This document shows positions 43,233 to 54,441 of a stretch of DNA of 64,000 nt, piece by piece. The notes under the pieces were generated by a model. It worked only from the letters and a program-made list of their open reading frames with translations, had not been told where the DNA came from and did no database searches. The translations under genes and the position numbers were made by a program. The stretch is from Dactylorhiza incarnata (Eukaryota; Streptophyta; Magnoliopsida; Asparagales; Orchidaceae), in the NCBI GenBank assembly GCA_033032865.1, contig JAWHQI010000064.1, forward strand, positions 3,596,001-3,660,000. The letters are read 5' to 3'. Every line of letters begins with the position of its first letter. The first letter of the stretch is position 1.

Positions 43233-43268
43233 CGAATAGCCATTTTCGATCTGCAAATAACAATCCCC
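43233..43268 (-). repeat. MULE right terminal inverted repeat
   Basis: The minus strand reads GGGGATTGTTATTTGCAGAT and onward, pairing with 1574-1609. Inside it, related motifs of the form GCGAATA/GCAAATA recur four times between 43160 and 43260. Confidence 0.6.
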
Positions 43269-43646
43269 TTAATTTAAATATATGTTTTTTTATTTTATAT
43301 ATTGAACATGTAGATGAACAAATTGATATTACTGAACATATGTTAAACACACCGGTTAAAACTTTTTTGGGAGATAAGACAGATACAGATTTTGATGACG
43401 TGCAATGAATATGACGAAGATTTGACTCGTCGTGCTATGAATTGAATTAGTGATAAATATTAACACCTTATTGTAACTTTTGAGAATAACATTTTTGCGA
43501 CTAAACATTATTATCTAATGATGTTTTTCATGATACATTATGATTTATGATTTTAGCCCTGATGACAATATTTTGTTTTGCACTTTTAGACTATTTTTTA
43601 AGTACTTATGTTTCTATTATTCATTACAACATCAAGGTTCAACCTC
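43269..43646 (+). other. Flanking DNA, no clear gene
   Basis: AT-rich. A 31-codon open segment ending in TGA at about 43407 follows a splice-acceptor-like TTGAACATGTAG (NEQIDITEHMLNTPVKTFLG onward). Too short to assign; it could be a last exon of something unrecognised. Confidence 0.35.
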
Positions 43647-44314
43647 TGTTGCCCGACGCTCTGCGGACTAGTCGAGATGGACCGTCTTAGCTCAGGAGTG
43701 AGTCGGACGCCGCACACAATCAAAGTAGAGAACTGACAGCTGGCGAGAAGACTTTTTAGCGTGGAAAACCCCAATAGAGTGAAAAACCACGTGGTCGGAT
43801 CGGTGCCGGCCAAATTGCACTATATCTTGGTGTGTTACAAGTAAAGTAGAGAACTCGAGTGTGACAGGTCATCGCTCGTTACAGTAAGTAGAAGAATGAC
43901 CGAGGGTAACAAACCACCGCTCGATGCACTAAGTGTTTGATGGTGGAGGATGCGGAATCTTCGAATCACCATGCGGAAAGAGAGAGATCTTCAAGTCTCC
44001 TTCGAAGGAGATCTTTGAATGGGAAGAAGATCTTCGAGTTCCGCAGGAGATTTTCGAGTCCTGAAGGAGATCTTTGAAGGAGTCGTTTAGCGCCGAAGGA
44101 GAACTTTGAAGGATTCTTCGAAGGAGCTCTCTTTGGTGTTGAATGCCAGTTCTTTAAATGAGGGCTCTGAGCTCCTTTTATAGTTTTTGACAGAGGTGGC
44201 TTGATAATTGCACTGTTGTAACCACTACAACTACCGGACGGACGAATCATGTTCCTTGATCTGGAGCACACGGATCGCCACTTTTGCAAATATGACGGTT
44301 CTGCCCCCTTGGAA

Positions 44315-45260
44315 CTTTGGCGCGCTCGGAAGCGATGGGAGCATTGGCGTGCTCGGAAGCGACGTGAGCATTGGCGCGCTCGGAAGCGACGTGAGCATTG
44401 GCGCGCTCGGAAGCGACGTGAGCATTGGCGCGCTCGGAAGCGACAGGAGCATTGGCGCGTTCGGAAGCGACGGGAGCATTGGCGCGCTCGAAAGCGACTG
44501 GAGCATTGGCACGCTCGAAAGCGACGGGAGCATTGGCGCGCTCGGAAGCGACGGGAGCATTGGCATGCTCGGAAGCGACTGGATCATTGGCGCGCTCGAA
44601 AGCGACGGGAGCATTGGCGCGCTCGGAAGCGACGAGAGCATTGGCACGCTCGGAAGCGACGGGAGCATTGGCAAGCTCGGAAGCGACGGGAGCTTTGGCG
44701 CGCTCCGAAGCGACGGGAGCTTGGGCGCGCTCCGAAGCGACTGGAGCTTTGGCGCGCTCGAAAGCAACGAGAGCTTGGACGCGCTCGGAAGGGACGGGAG
44801 CTTCGGTGCTCTGGAAAGCGATGGGAGCTTTGGCGCGTTCTGAAGCAACGGGAGCTTGGGCACGCTCCAAAGCGACGGGAACTTGGGCGCGCTCCAAAGC
44901 GACGGGAGCTGGAACGCGCTCGAAAGCGAACTAAGCTTTCCGTGCTCGGACGAGACGAGAGCTTTGACGTGCTCGGAAGCAACATGAGCTTTGGCGTGCT
45001 CGGAAGCGACGAGAGCTTTGGCGTGCTCAGAAGCGACGAGTTCTTTGGCGTGATCTGAAGCGATGAGAGCTTTGCCGTGCTCGGAAGCGACAAGAGGTTT
45101 GACGTGCTGGGAAGCAACGAGATTTTTCCGTGCTCTGAAGCGACGGGAGCTTTTGCTCGGAAGCGACGAGAGATTTTGCTCGGAAGCGCCGGGAGTTTTG
45201 GCGTGCTCCGAAGCGGCGGGATCTTTGGTGTGCTCAAAAGTGACTGGGCTTTGAGTTCGA
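44315..45260. repeat. 27-bp tandem array in element E
   Basis: Units of the form GGCGCGCTCGGAAGCGACGG plus GAGCATT, about 30 copies with decay to the right. Five frames stay open for over 160 codons because 27 is divisible by three and the units lack stops. Not genes. Confidence 0.88.
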
Positions 45261-45639
45261 AGGACGGGGCTGGATGAGTTCTTCGAGCTATTTTTGAGGG
45301 GACCTTCGAGGTGCGAAGGAGATCTTCGAGGCTATGAAGGAATCTTCAAAGTCCGAAGGAGATCTTCGAGCTGTCTTCAAAAGTCGAAGGTGATCTTCGA
45401 ACCGTCTTCAAGGAATCTTCAAACTTCGAAGGAGATCTTCGAGCGTCAAAGGAGATCTTCAAAGGGATCTTCAAGCGCTGAAGGAGAACTTAGGGAGATC
45501 TTCAAAGGAAGACTCTAGAGCTCTCTCAGGCGTAGAAGACAGAGTCCTTTCAAATGAGGGATATGGGTCCCTTTTATAGATTTTGAGAGGGGCATTTTAG
45601 TAATTATGCCACGAAGGAGTCTTGCTATCTGCACACCCA

Positions 45640-46492
45640 TGATTATAAAATTGGCTATGTGCACCCCCATGATGGGGGATTTCACTATGCGCACCCCCAC
45701 GATGGGGGATTTCACTATGTGCACACCCATGATGGAGGATTTTAGTATCTGCACCAAATGATGAAATATTTTACCATCTGCATGTAATAATGAGGGATTT
45801 TACTATGTGCACCCTTATGATGGAGGATTTTACTATCTACACCTAATGATGAGAGTTGTTATAATATGCACCCCAATGATGGAGAAATTTACTACCTGCG
45901 CCCAATGATGGAGGATTTTACTATCTGCACCCAATAATGAAGGAATTTACTATCCACGCCCAATGATGGAAGATTTTACTATGTGCACCAATGGAGGATT
46001 TTACTATCTGTCTATCCGCACCAATGATGAGAGATTTTACTATCTGCACCCAATAATGAGGGATTTTACTATCCACACCCAATAATAGGGAATTTTACTA
46101 TGTGCACCCCCATGTTGGAGTATTTTACTAACTACACTCAATGATGAGGAATTTTACTACCCGCACCCAATTATGGGAGATTTAACTATCCACACCTAAT
46201 AATGAGGGATTTTACTATCCGTACTCAATGATGGTGGATTTTACTATGTGCACCCCATGATGAAGGATTTTACTATCCACATCCAATGATCAGAGATTTT
46301 ACTATACACACCCAATAATGAGAGATTTTATTATCCGCACCCAATAATGAGGGATTTTACTATCTGCACCAAATGATGAGGAATTTTACTATGTGCACCC
46401 CGATGATGGAAGAATTTACTATCCACACCCAATGATGAGGGATTTTACTATCCACACCCAATAATGTGAGATTTTACTATGTGCGCCCCAAT
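45640..46492. repeat. Array of CCCCCAT-x-ATGGGGG palindromes in element E
   Basis: About 25 units of 28-36 bp built on GCACCCCCATGATGGGGGAT plus TTTACTAT; the cleanest palindrome is at 45664-45678. It resumes briefly after the hAT MITE at 47121-47160. Confidence 0.88.
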
Positions 46493-47120
46493 TAGGCGTG
46501 CAAAAAAGGCCCTGCGGGCCCAGGCCAGACCCGGGCCTGCAGGGCCCGGGCTTTATATATGCCAGGCTCAGTCCGGGTCTTTGCCAAACCGGGCCCAGAC
46601 TGGGCTCAGGCCTCGCCGAAATAAGGGGGCATGCCTGAGCCTACAAGACCGGGGCCAAGCAGGCCCCCAAAATCCTTAAATATTTAAAATTTTATATTAT
46701 AATATATATTATATATATTTTTATATTATTAATAAAATTATTGGCTGCCAAAAGGCAGCAAAAAGCTGCCTTTTGGCAGCCAATTAGGCTGGGCGGCCAC
46801 GCCCAACACATTTAATGCTGGGCGTGGCAGCTCAACATTTAATGCTGGGCATCACTGTGTTGCGCTGCCAGCATTAAATGCAGGGTTCTGCCCAGCTTTC
46901 TAGTTGGGCAGCGCCCAACTTATTGTGCCCAACGGGCACTAGGAAAAAGCCTGGTGCCCTGACAGGCCCGGGCCCGGGCCGGGCACCAGGCCGGGCTCTG
47001 GTCAAATAAGAGGGCCTAGCCTGGGCCTGACCCGGGCCTACCCAGACCCGGGCCTAACCGGGCTCAGACCCGGGCAGACCCGGGCCGGGTAACCAGGCTC
47101 AGGCTTTTTTTGCACGCCTA
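46493..47120. mobile_element. hAT-type MITE with GGGCCCGGGC interior
   Basis: Ends TAGGCGTGCAAAAAA and TTTTTTTGCACGCCTA; flanks GCCCCAAT (46485-46492) and GCCCTAAT (47121-47128) form an 8-bp duplication with one mismatch. 628 bp, non-coding, with a strong foldback near 46741-46800 (GGCTGCCAAAAGGCAGC paired with its inverse). Confidence 0.85.
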
Positions 47121-47160
47121 GCCCTAATGATGGGGATTTTACTATTCACACCCCATGGTC

Positions 47161-47653
47161 GGGAGACGACGACGGTGAGATGACAAAAATCAGCACCAAC
47201 TTCAAAAACTTATAGACAATGAAGTGGCCGAGTTAAAAATCAAAATTAAAAACTCCAAATTTGAAAAATCATTTGGATACGTCTTCACAACTTTCGCTTG
47301 TCAAAACAACTAAACAAGTTAATAGGATTCAAGCAAGCCGTACAATGAAGTAACTCCATACTCACCTCATCAAATCGGTTATTGTTAAGCTTTTGTAGTT
47401 GTAGATCGAAGATTTTTAAAAATATTTCAACCCTGTAATTTTTGCAAATTTGTACTCTTCAACAAACTGCTTTGGTCTTCCTAGGTGAATATAATGATCA
47501 TCCATATTAGGAATTTGAATATCATGTTTGCCACAAAAAAACTATAATTTATTAAATACAGTGTCCCATCCATTGTCTCTCAAGGTTAACAATCTGGGAT
47601 AATTGATTACCTTCTGCGGTCTGCCAAAACTGCTGATTGCTGAAACTACTTTG
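47161..47653. other. Spacer, nothing recognised
   Basis: AT-rich, without open frames of note or repeats; ends at the Gypsy LTR start. Confidence 0.5.
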
Positions 47654-48157
47654 TGTAACACCCTACATGCTGCACAGTATATAATAGTAGGTCTGGCCGG
47701 GACCTCATGCCATATAAAGTAAACAAGCTAGATGGTTACGTAATTAGTTAACCAACCAAAAACGTCTCAGAGTTATACATAAGCGGAAGCATAATTTATT
47801 AATCTTAAACCAGAATAGGTGTCCACAACAAGAAATAGGAATGTCTGATTATATATACATAAAAGAGTTTGGTACTATGACCATACATAGCAAAGTGTTT
47901 ATCTTATTACATTATTTACACGCATCGACACGTATATCGACAATACATGAAACAAAATACTCAAAAAAGGCCTTCGAGGGCCGGCTAGCAAAAGAGCTCC
48001 ACCAGCTACTTACCGCTCGGCTCGCCAGGACCTGCATAACCAAAATCCACCATGCAGTGGGAAAACAAGTAACCGATCAGCTTTAGCTGACCAAAACTTA
48101 TAACGACCACACCCCATTCCCGAGGCGGTGGTACTTCTTCCCTGCAAGCAAGCACTA

Positions 48158-48199
<42 letters not shown>

Positions 48200-49606
48200 C
48201 ACAAGTGCGTCGAAGCACTGCATATATACAATCATCACAAACGCCGGCACGCATGGGCACACGTCTCGTGCTCAAAAGGCACACTTTCAGTGTACTCCCC
48301 GAGTACACTTCTTATCCGCAGTTAAACAAATTAGTTGACAATTGAGATAAGCCGTACAAGCCTACGCTTTTCGGCAATCCTTTCCATAAGACGGCTCACC
48401 GAGGGGCGACCTCTTCACCTACTAATATGGATGGGTTCAGATCCTCCTATCTCGGCTCAATCATCGCGAACAACCAACACGATGCTGGTACAGTTTCACC
48501 TCATCCCGATAATTAGACAACCTCACTGGGTCATCAGCACAACCACACAGGCAATTCCAATCAACCATGCGACATCAAGTGTCACTGGCACTAATGCCGG
48601 CGTTAGCACTAATGCAGCGCGTTAGCTAACATAATACGATTCTATCATCTTTTTCGAGTATTTCCCTGAAATTACCTCCAGAACTCCCTGCAGCGCATCA
48701 CATCACCCAGAACCCAAAAACAAGCATACATACTCAGAGTCTTCTCTGGAACGCAATAAAGCGATATCAACATCATCAATTCAGACCAGCCTCTCCAGAT
48801 GGGCTTTACACAGTATGCCTATGTCCGTACAACGATCTGGACTATATATGCAATTTCTACGGGGATATACCATATAAACCCGTCAGAAGAAATCTATCAA
48901 CTAATTAGTGGAAATCTTCATGCTACTATGCAAATCAAAGGACAAACGTGCCCAAAGATTTAGGAGAAGAATCATTACCCTTGACGATCTCTTTGGCGCC
49001 ATGACCGAAAGAGATTCGGATGGAGAGGTTCGCAGCACGCTCTCCTAAAAGTATTCGAAATCGGCGCGTTGAACAGCTAGCCAAAGGGGTCTTCCTCTTC
49101 CAACCCTCTTTCTCCTTGCATTTGGAGATAAAGAACTTCAATGAGAAATAGAAGAGAAACCACGTTTGCTGCCTTATATATATTAAGCGCTACTGCCGGC
49201 GGTAACTTCGTAACGCCGTGCGTTAGCTCAAAGGCGGTACAACCGATCTTATCCAGAACCGCGTACTCCTATTGGCTGGAGGACCTAACGTCGCACGTTA
49301 ACTCTTAACGCCGGGCGTTAGTCATTTCGACGAATGACAAGACCTCTTCGTTGATAGTAGGAGCTTCACGACGATCAGTTAAAGTCGTCACGATGAACAG
49401 CTACCACCAGCGTTAGTGATTAACGCCCCGCGTTTGCTCTCTCGTCGAGACCTCTCGACGACAACTAGCTCATCTCGACGGCCGTCCAGTCATCTTGACA
49501 GTCGTCCAGTCATCTCGACGGTTCGTCTAGACAACCATTACCGCCCGACGGTAGCCCTGAACTCAGACTACTTTACTTTCTATTATGGGGAAATTGGGGT
49601 GTTATA
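47654..49606 (-). repeat. Gypsy (Tekay-type) 3' LTR
   Basis: 1,953 bp. The + strand starts TGTAACACCC and ends GGGTGTTATA, so the canonical TG at the minus-strand start has become TA. It contains a (TA)n microsatellite (48160-48197), TAACGC-N3-GCGTTA palindromes (48592-48625 and 49191-49435), TCGTCGA/TCGACGA motifs (49325-49530) and a TATA box (minus-strand AATATATATAAGG, 49171-49183). Only one copy is in the window. Confidence 0.85.
49191..49435. repeat. TAACGC-N3-GCGTTA palindromes next to the Gypsy LTR TATA box
   Basis: TAACGCCGTGCGTTA (49211-49225), TAACGTCGCACGTTA (49286-49300), TAACGCCGGGCGTTA (49306-49320) and TAACGCCCCGCGTTT (49421-49435). The nearest inverted unit (TACTGCCGGCGGTA, 49191) lies within 10 bp of the TATA box on its upstream side. 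Confidence 0.9.
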
Positions 49607-49621
49607 ATCCTTCTCCCCTTA
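49607..49621 (-). other. Gypsy polypurine tract
   Basis: The minus strand reads AAGGGGAGAAGGAT directly before the LTR. Confidence 0.8.
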
Positions 49622-49685
49622 AAGAAAGTTTGTCCCGAACTTCCTGAAATAAGAAAGAAAACAATAGTACAAAATATAATGTACC

Positions 49686-50174
49686 TTAACGGAACAATTC
49701 GGGGAACTCCTCAAGCATGGTCTGCTCTTGCTCCCATGAAAGCTCCTCACGACCGTAATTGTCCCAGCAGACTTTGACCATTCTGATCATTTTATTCCGC
49801 AACTGCTTGACTTCAGTGTCTTCAATGCGAATGAGCTTGACTTTTGTCTTTAGCCCACCATCGATCGGCACTTGAACATTAGTCATAAGCACTTGAGTAG
49901 GCTTTTGAACAGCCCTCCTCAGTACGGAGATGTGAAACACATCATGCAAACCACTCAACTCTGTCGAAAGAGCGAGCCGATAGGCAGCTTCACCAACACG
50001 CTCCAATATCTCAAATGGTCCAAAGTATCTTGGACTCAACTTTTTGAAGCGTCGAATCCTTGACACATCCTTGAAAGGTTTGATTTTGAGATAAACCCAA
50101 TCGCCCACTGCGAAATCAACGTTCATGTGTTTGACGTTATAGTACTTTGCTTGCCTATCTTGTGCAATCAACAA
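49686..50174 (-). pseudogene. Gypsy integrase C-terminal/chromodomain-like region
   Basis: Reads VKHMNVDFAVGDWVYLKIKP, KLSPRYFGPFEILERVGEAA, YRLALSTELSGLHDVFHISV, then LRNKMIRMVKVCWDNYGREE and LSWEQEQTMLEEFPELF. This is the GPY/F module followed by a chromodomain-like end typical of Tekay chromoviruses. The stretch 50175-50624 is further integrase, too broken to read as one frame. Confidence 0.85.
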
Positions 50175-50624
50175 CCGCTCCCAGATTGTTCGAATAGTCG
50201 AAGTGGCATCTTCGACTTTTTTTCACTTAAATAGCTTTGTCTAGCCCATCTTCGCCCAAGATAAAGGAGTACGACACTTCCTACCATAAATGGCTTCAAA
50301 GGGCACCATTTGTAGACTTGTTCGATAGTTGTTGTTGTAAATGAATACGATCATATATAGATGGTCCTCCCACCTCATGCCGAAATCCAAGGCCCACATT
50401 CAGAGCATATCCTCCAATGTTCTATTGGTCCGTTCAGTCTGCCCATCAGTTTGAGGGTGAAAGGCAGTGCTAAACTTCAGTTTAGTATTTAATAGTTGGT
50501 GGATTAGCCTCCAATCATTTAAACTGAAGCGCCTATCTCAGTCATTTATGATGCTACGGGGCACACCGTGCAATCGTACCATGTTATCAACATGCAACTT
50601 TGCTAACTTTTCCACTGAATTGTC

Positions 50625-51221
50625 TCACCAGTTTGGAATGAAGTGTGCGACTTTCGTCAATCGGTCTACAATCACCCAAATGACATCGTTCCCGGGTTGC
50701 GATCTCGGCAAACCATGCACGAAATCCATAGAGATATCATCAAACTTCCATTTCGGAATCGGTAATGACTTCAGGAAATCGCCAGGTTTTTGACATTCTG
50801 CCTTCACGAGCGCACAAGTGTGACACTTGGCTACGTATAGGGCTATGCCTTTCTTTAAACCCAGCCACCAGAACAACTTTTTTATGTCTTGGTACATTTT
50901 TGTGCTCCCCGGGTGAATTGAGTACTTAGTAAAGTGTGCCTCGTACATCAACTCCTCCCGTAATTTACCCACATTTAGGATGCACAATCGATCATATTTC
51001 CACAAAAGACTGTCTTCGAAGGAAAATTCGGCATTAGACCCATCCACGGTCTCTGCCACATACTGTTTCGTGCTTTCGTCAATCTCCAATGCTAATTGAA
51101 CCCTGTCAGCAAGGTCATACTGCACCTCCATCCAGTTCAAACACACATTGACACTTGTTCTCTTCTCAACACAAGAGATTTCCAAGGCTTCCAAGTCCCT
51201 GATTAGACGCCCATCATGCAT
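50625..51221 (-). pseudogene. Gypsy integrase zinc-binding and catalytic start
   Basis: H/C zinc-binding part: EAHFTKYSIHPGSTKMYQDI and CHTCALVKAECQKPG; catalytic part: DDISMDFVHGLPRSQPGNDV then IWVIVDRLTKVAHFIPNW with the first DDE Asp. A frame break at 50625 separates the rest. Confidence 0.88.
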
Positions 51222-51227
51222 TTGAAT

Positions 51228-51623
51228 CTAGTTCGCCTGTGCAGAAGCCCTCCGACTCAAAGCATCAACGACAACATTTCCCTTCCCGTTAGTGTAGTGA
51301 ATCTTGAAAGTGTAGTCCCCAAGGAACTCCATCCACCTTTGTTGTCGCATATTCAGTTCCTTCTGATCTAGCAGATACTTTAGGCTCTTATGGTCCGTAA
51401 AGCTGTCAATCTTCACGCCATATAAATAATGCTGCCAAAGTTTCAGAGTGAATATCACGGTCGCTAACTCTAAGTCATGGAACGGATAATTCCTCTCATG
51501 CACTTTCAATTGGCGAGAGCCATAAGCAATAACCTGACCATTCTGAAGAAGAATGCAGCCTAAGCCGCTCCCTGACGCGTCACTGTAGATTTCAAAGCCT
51601 TCCGTACCACATGGCGAACACAA
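51228..51623 (-). pseudogene. Gypsy RNase H
   Basis: [52 protein letters not shown] and [10 protein letters not shown]: the standard RNase H motifs. A frameshift relative to RT lies in 51560-51623, and a TAG separates it from integrase. Confidence 0.88.
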
Positions 51624-52444
51624 ATTGGTGACATGGTCAGACGACTCTTCAGCTCTTCAAAAGCTCGCACGCACTTTGGCGACCAAATGAATTTCTGATC
51701 TTTCCTAGTCAATCTTGTGAGAGGCAGAGCTATCCTCGAGAAGTTCTCTACTAAGCGCCTATAATAGCCGGCATGTCCAAAGAAACATCGGAATTCCGCC
51801 ACTTTAGTCAACACATGCCACTCCCGTATCGCAACTGTCTTCGCAGGATCCACTGCAATGCCCTCTACACTTACCACATGACCTAGGAATGCCACAGAGG
51901 ACAGCCAAAACTCACATTTCGAGAACTTGACATACAACTGACTTCGCCTCAGGGTATGCAACACTATGCGCAAGTGAATATCATGCTCTTGTTTAGACTG
52001 AGAGTATACCAGTATATCGTCTATAAAGACAATAGCAAACCGGTCCAGACACTCTCGAAACGTTCTGTTCATCAGATCCATGAATATCGATGGCACATTC
52101 ATCAAACCAAACGACATCACTGTGAACTCAAAGTGTCTGTAATGGGTACTAAACGCCATCTTGGGAATATCACATTCCCTAATCCGTAACTGGTAGTAAC
52201 AGGACTTCAAATCCAGCTTTGAGTTCACAGTCGATCCGACCAGTTGATCGAACAAGTCATCGATTCACGAAATTGAATACTTATTGTTTTCTGTCAGTTT
52301 GTTCAGTTTGCGGTAGTCTATACAAAGACGCAATCTCCCATCCTTCTTCTTCACAAAGAGGACCGGAGCGCCCCAAGGGGATGAACTTGGGCATATAAAG
52401 CCTTGCTACAGTAACTCCTGCAACTGAACTTTCAATTCCACCAT
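51560..52444 (-). pseudogene. Gypsy reverse transcriptase
   Basis: The frame 52255-51560 has [20 protein letters not shown], the active site [29 protein letters not shown] and [19 protein letters not shown]. The 5' RT portion (52256-52444) reads [20 protein letters not shown] only across stops. The catalytic FIDD is intact, but the gene is dead. Confidence 0.9.
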
Positions 52445-52741
52445 CTATTTTGACGCAATTCGGTACGGTGAGCGCACTACAAGCTTGACACCTCGCAGCA
52501 ACTCAATTGTGAAGTCAATCTCTCGATGAGGTGGAGACCCAGGGAGATCTTTAGGAAACACATCAACATACTCCGATACTAATGGGACATGGCACAAACT
52601 GGGCTTTGGCTGAGAAGTCTCAAACAACGTGAAGAACAACTCCGCGCCTTTCTGAACCGCCTTGACTACTTGGAGAGCAGACATCAACATCTTGCTCGAT
52701 CCTCGCATACCGGTAAACGTAGTCTCGCATTCAGTATTTTG
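52445..52741 (-). pseudogene. Gypsy protease-RT linker
   Basis: Reads SEYVDVFPKDLPGSPPHREI and DFTIELLRGVKLVVRSPYRI, the linker just before RT. Copia-3 separates it from the protease at 61753 onward. Confidence 0.82.
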
Positions 52742-54441
52742 TGTTGGATCTTGCGGCGCCCTTAGAGGGGGGTGAATAAGGGTTTTATGGAATTTAAAAC
52801 TTAATTAAATTTATTAGAGTTTGAGACTGAAGTTTCAGAATATTTTATAGGAAAATTTTAATATCTCAGATAAGATTATATTGAAGATTCCTTTTTAAAC
52901 AAGAGAAACAAAACTTTTTGTTAACTGTTGCTAACGCCTGGCGTTAAGGGTTAACGCTGGGCGTTAGCTCTCCAGAAAATATTCCTTAGAACAAAAAGAT
53001 TGCCACAGTAATTTTACTTATGAAATCTTAAATGAAATACAATTCCAGAAAATCAGAGATAATTAAGGAAAACGATTATTGTATTTCAAAGATAATTACA
53101 CAAATGTTAATTTTAATACTTTGATGAAAATATAAATTAAAACATTCTTGAAAAGGAAATAAAATCAATTGAATATAACATTGAAAGACATGATTTTATT
53201 TCATAATAAATTGAATACACAAATGTTTGATTTCTATAACGCTAGAAATCAAGGCGAGAATATGTAAAAACACTTTTTGTTGTTTCACCGGTCCTTCTCC
53301 CAAGGACCGGTTGGCTATAACCTATCTATCCCCAGATAAGGCCTCTAGCCACCCCCTAGATCTACCCTCGACCTAGTCGCCACGCACAAGGCGGCGAATT
53401 ACCCCCTAAGCCGCACAAGGACCTAGTCGCCAACACAAGGCAAATTTACCCACGGAATCCTTCCCGGAATCCGACGTTCACCCCGAACGGTTTCTCCACA
53501 CAAATTACAAAAGGAAAAGTAAAAGATTACAAGATAAGTAAAGAGAAACTCCCCAAAAAATTCTGAAGGTGAAGATGAAGTCGATGTAGATGTTGGCGTT
53601 CTTGAAACGATCATCTTTCGTATGTGATATGCGTTGTAGACCTTCTCCTTCAAAATCCTCTTTAGATCTTCATGATAGCCCAAGGGAGATCTCTTAATTG
53701 TTGTACACGAACCTCTCTCTCTAAAGTATCAGAATTCTGGAATCTTCTCTAATTGAGAATGAGAGGGGCTGTACATTAAATAGCCACGGGAGCTAACGCG
53801 CGGCGTTAAGGGATAACTCCAGCGTTAGTGAACGTGCAAATCGTCGGGATCGTGCAAACCGCCGGGATCGTGGCAGAACCAAATTTCGTCGAACGAAACT
53901 AATTTCATAGAACGCTCCAATTCGTCGATCGCAGGTCAGTTCATCGAACACAATAAGTCGAGCGAAATTTCGTCGAACGCAGGCAAATTTGTCGAACGGA
54001 ACTCCAAGTTCGTCGAACGCAGGTTATCGGGCGCAATTTCGTCGAACGCAGCCAATTTCGTCGAACTAATCTCTAAGTTCGTCGAACGCAGATTCTTCGA
54101 TCTCAACTCGACGACATTCCTCCTTTTGTTAATGCTGGGCGTTAACAATTATCGCGAGCGTTAGCTCTCTTTCGTCGACCGCAGCTCGACAGCTTTGTTC
54201 TCAACGACATTCCTTCTCAGCGGTTTTCTTCTCAATGGAAGTTAATGCGGGGCGTTAACAACTAACACGTGGCGTTAGCTATCTTTCCAGAGAGTCATTT
54301 CCAATCAGCAAACTATTCATAGGGATGTGCAGCTATAGTTCCTGTACAACCTGCATACTATAAACACACAAAATACAAAATCAAATACAACACGGTATTT
54401 GTTATTCTCAAACCAAGAGATGCGGAACATAGACTCCAACA
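52742..54441 (-). repeat. Copia-3 3' LTR
   Basis: 1,700 bp, TGTTGGATCTTGCGGCGCCC to ATAGACTCCAACA. TAACGC-N3-GCGTTA palindromes at 52932-52946, 52952-52966, 53794-53808 and 54130-54144 (first half TAATGC). A TATA-like box (minus CTATTTAATGTAC, about 53772-53784) lies about 10 bp downstream of the 53794 palindrome. TCGTCGAACG repeats fill 53876-54125. Confidence 0.93.

Larger units (their letters stand above)
1574..43268 (+). mobile_element. Mutator-like element (MULE-OTU) shattered by nested insertions
   Basis: The outermost element of the left two thirds. Its ends are inferred from an inverted repeat: GGGGATTGTTATCCGCAGAT at 1574 pairs with the reverse complement of sequence ending at 43268, with about 33 of 36 positions matching. 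In between, MULE coding pieces occur in the expected order on the + strand: FAR1-like DNA-binding region (2441-2926), DDE transposase core (2930-3547), transposase C-terminal part (20683-21053 and 22379-22851), OTU-like domain (24481-24846 and 31406-31620). Everything else is later insertions. No exact 9-11 bp target duplication is visible (ATTAATGTT on the left, TTAATTTAA on the right), so the outer ends are less certain than the coding pieces. MULEs with C-terminal OTU domains are a known plant type. Confidence 0.65.
43647..47160 (-). mobile_element. LTR element E, relative of element D, repeat-rich
   Basis: Starts TGTTGCCCGACGC and is homologous to element D over its first 280 bp and again at GGAGCACACGGATCGCCACT. 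It contains two similar halves. Each has GAAGGAGATCTTCGAG-type repeats (43960-44120 and 45300-45520), a minus-strand TATA box (near 44178 and 45575) and a repeat array upstream of that TATA (44300-45260 and 45640-47160). No coding region. The right end is not resolved, and no matching flank to ACCTC at 43642-43646 was found next to a CA end. Confidence 0.55.

Noticed and set aside
1565..43277. A MULE target duplication
   Set aside because: The flanks ATTAATGTT and TTAATTTAA are only loosely alike; I do not count them as a TSD.
44208..45237. Five overlapping ORFs of 160-270 codons in element E
   Set aside because: A 27-bp tandem repeat read in all frames; no start context or domain.
45640..46492. 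Regular palindromic repeats resembling a CRISPR array
   Set aside because: There are no unique spacers; the units are contiguous tandem repeats in a plant LTR element.
43647..47368. ACCTC at 47364 as the right target duplication of element E
   Set aside because: The sequence before it does not end in CA as an LTR end should.
48160..48197. (TA)n tract in the Gypsy LTR
   Set aside because: An ordinary microsatellite.
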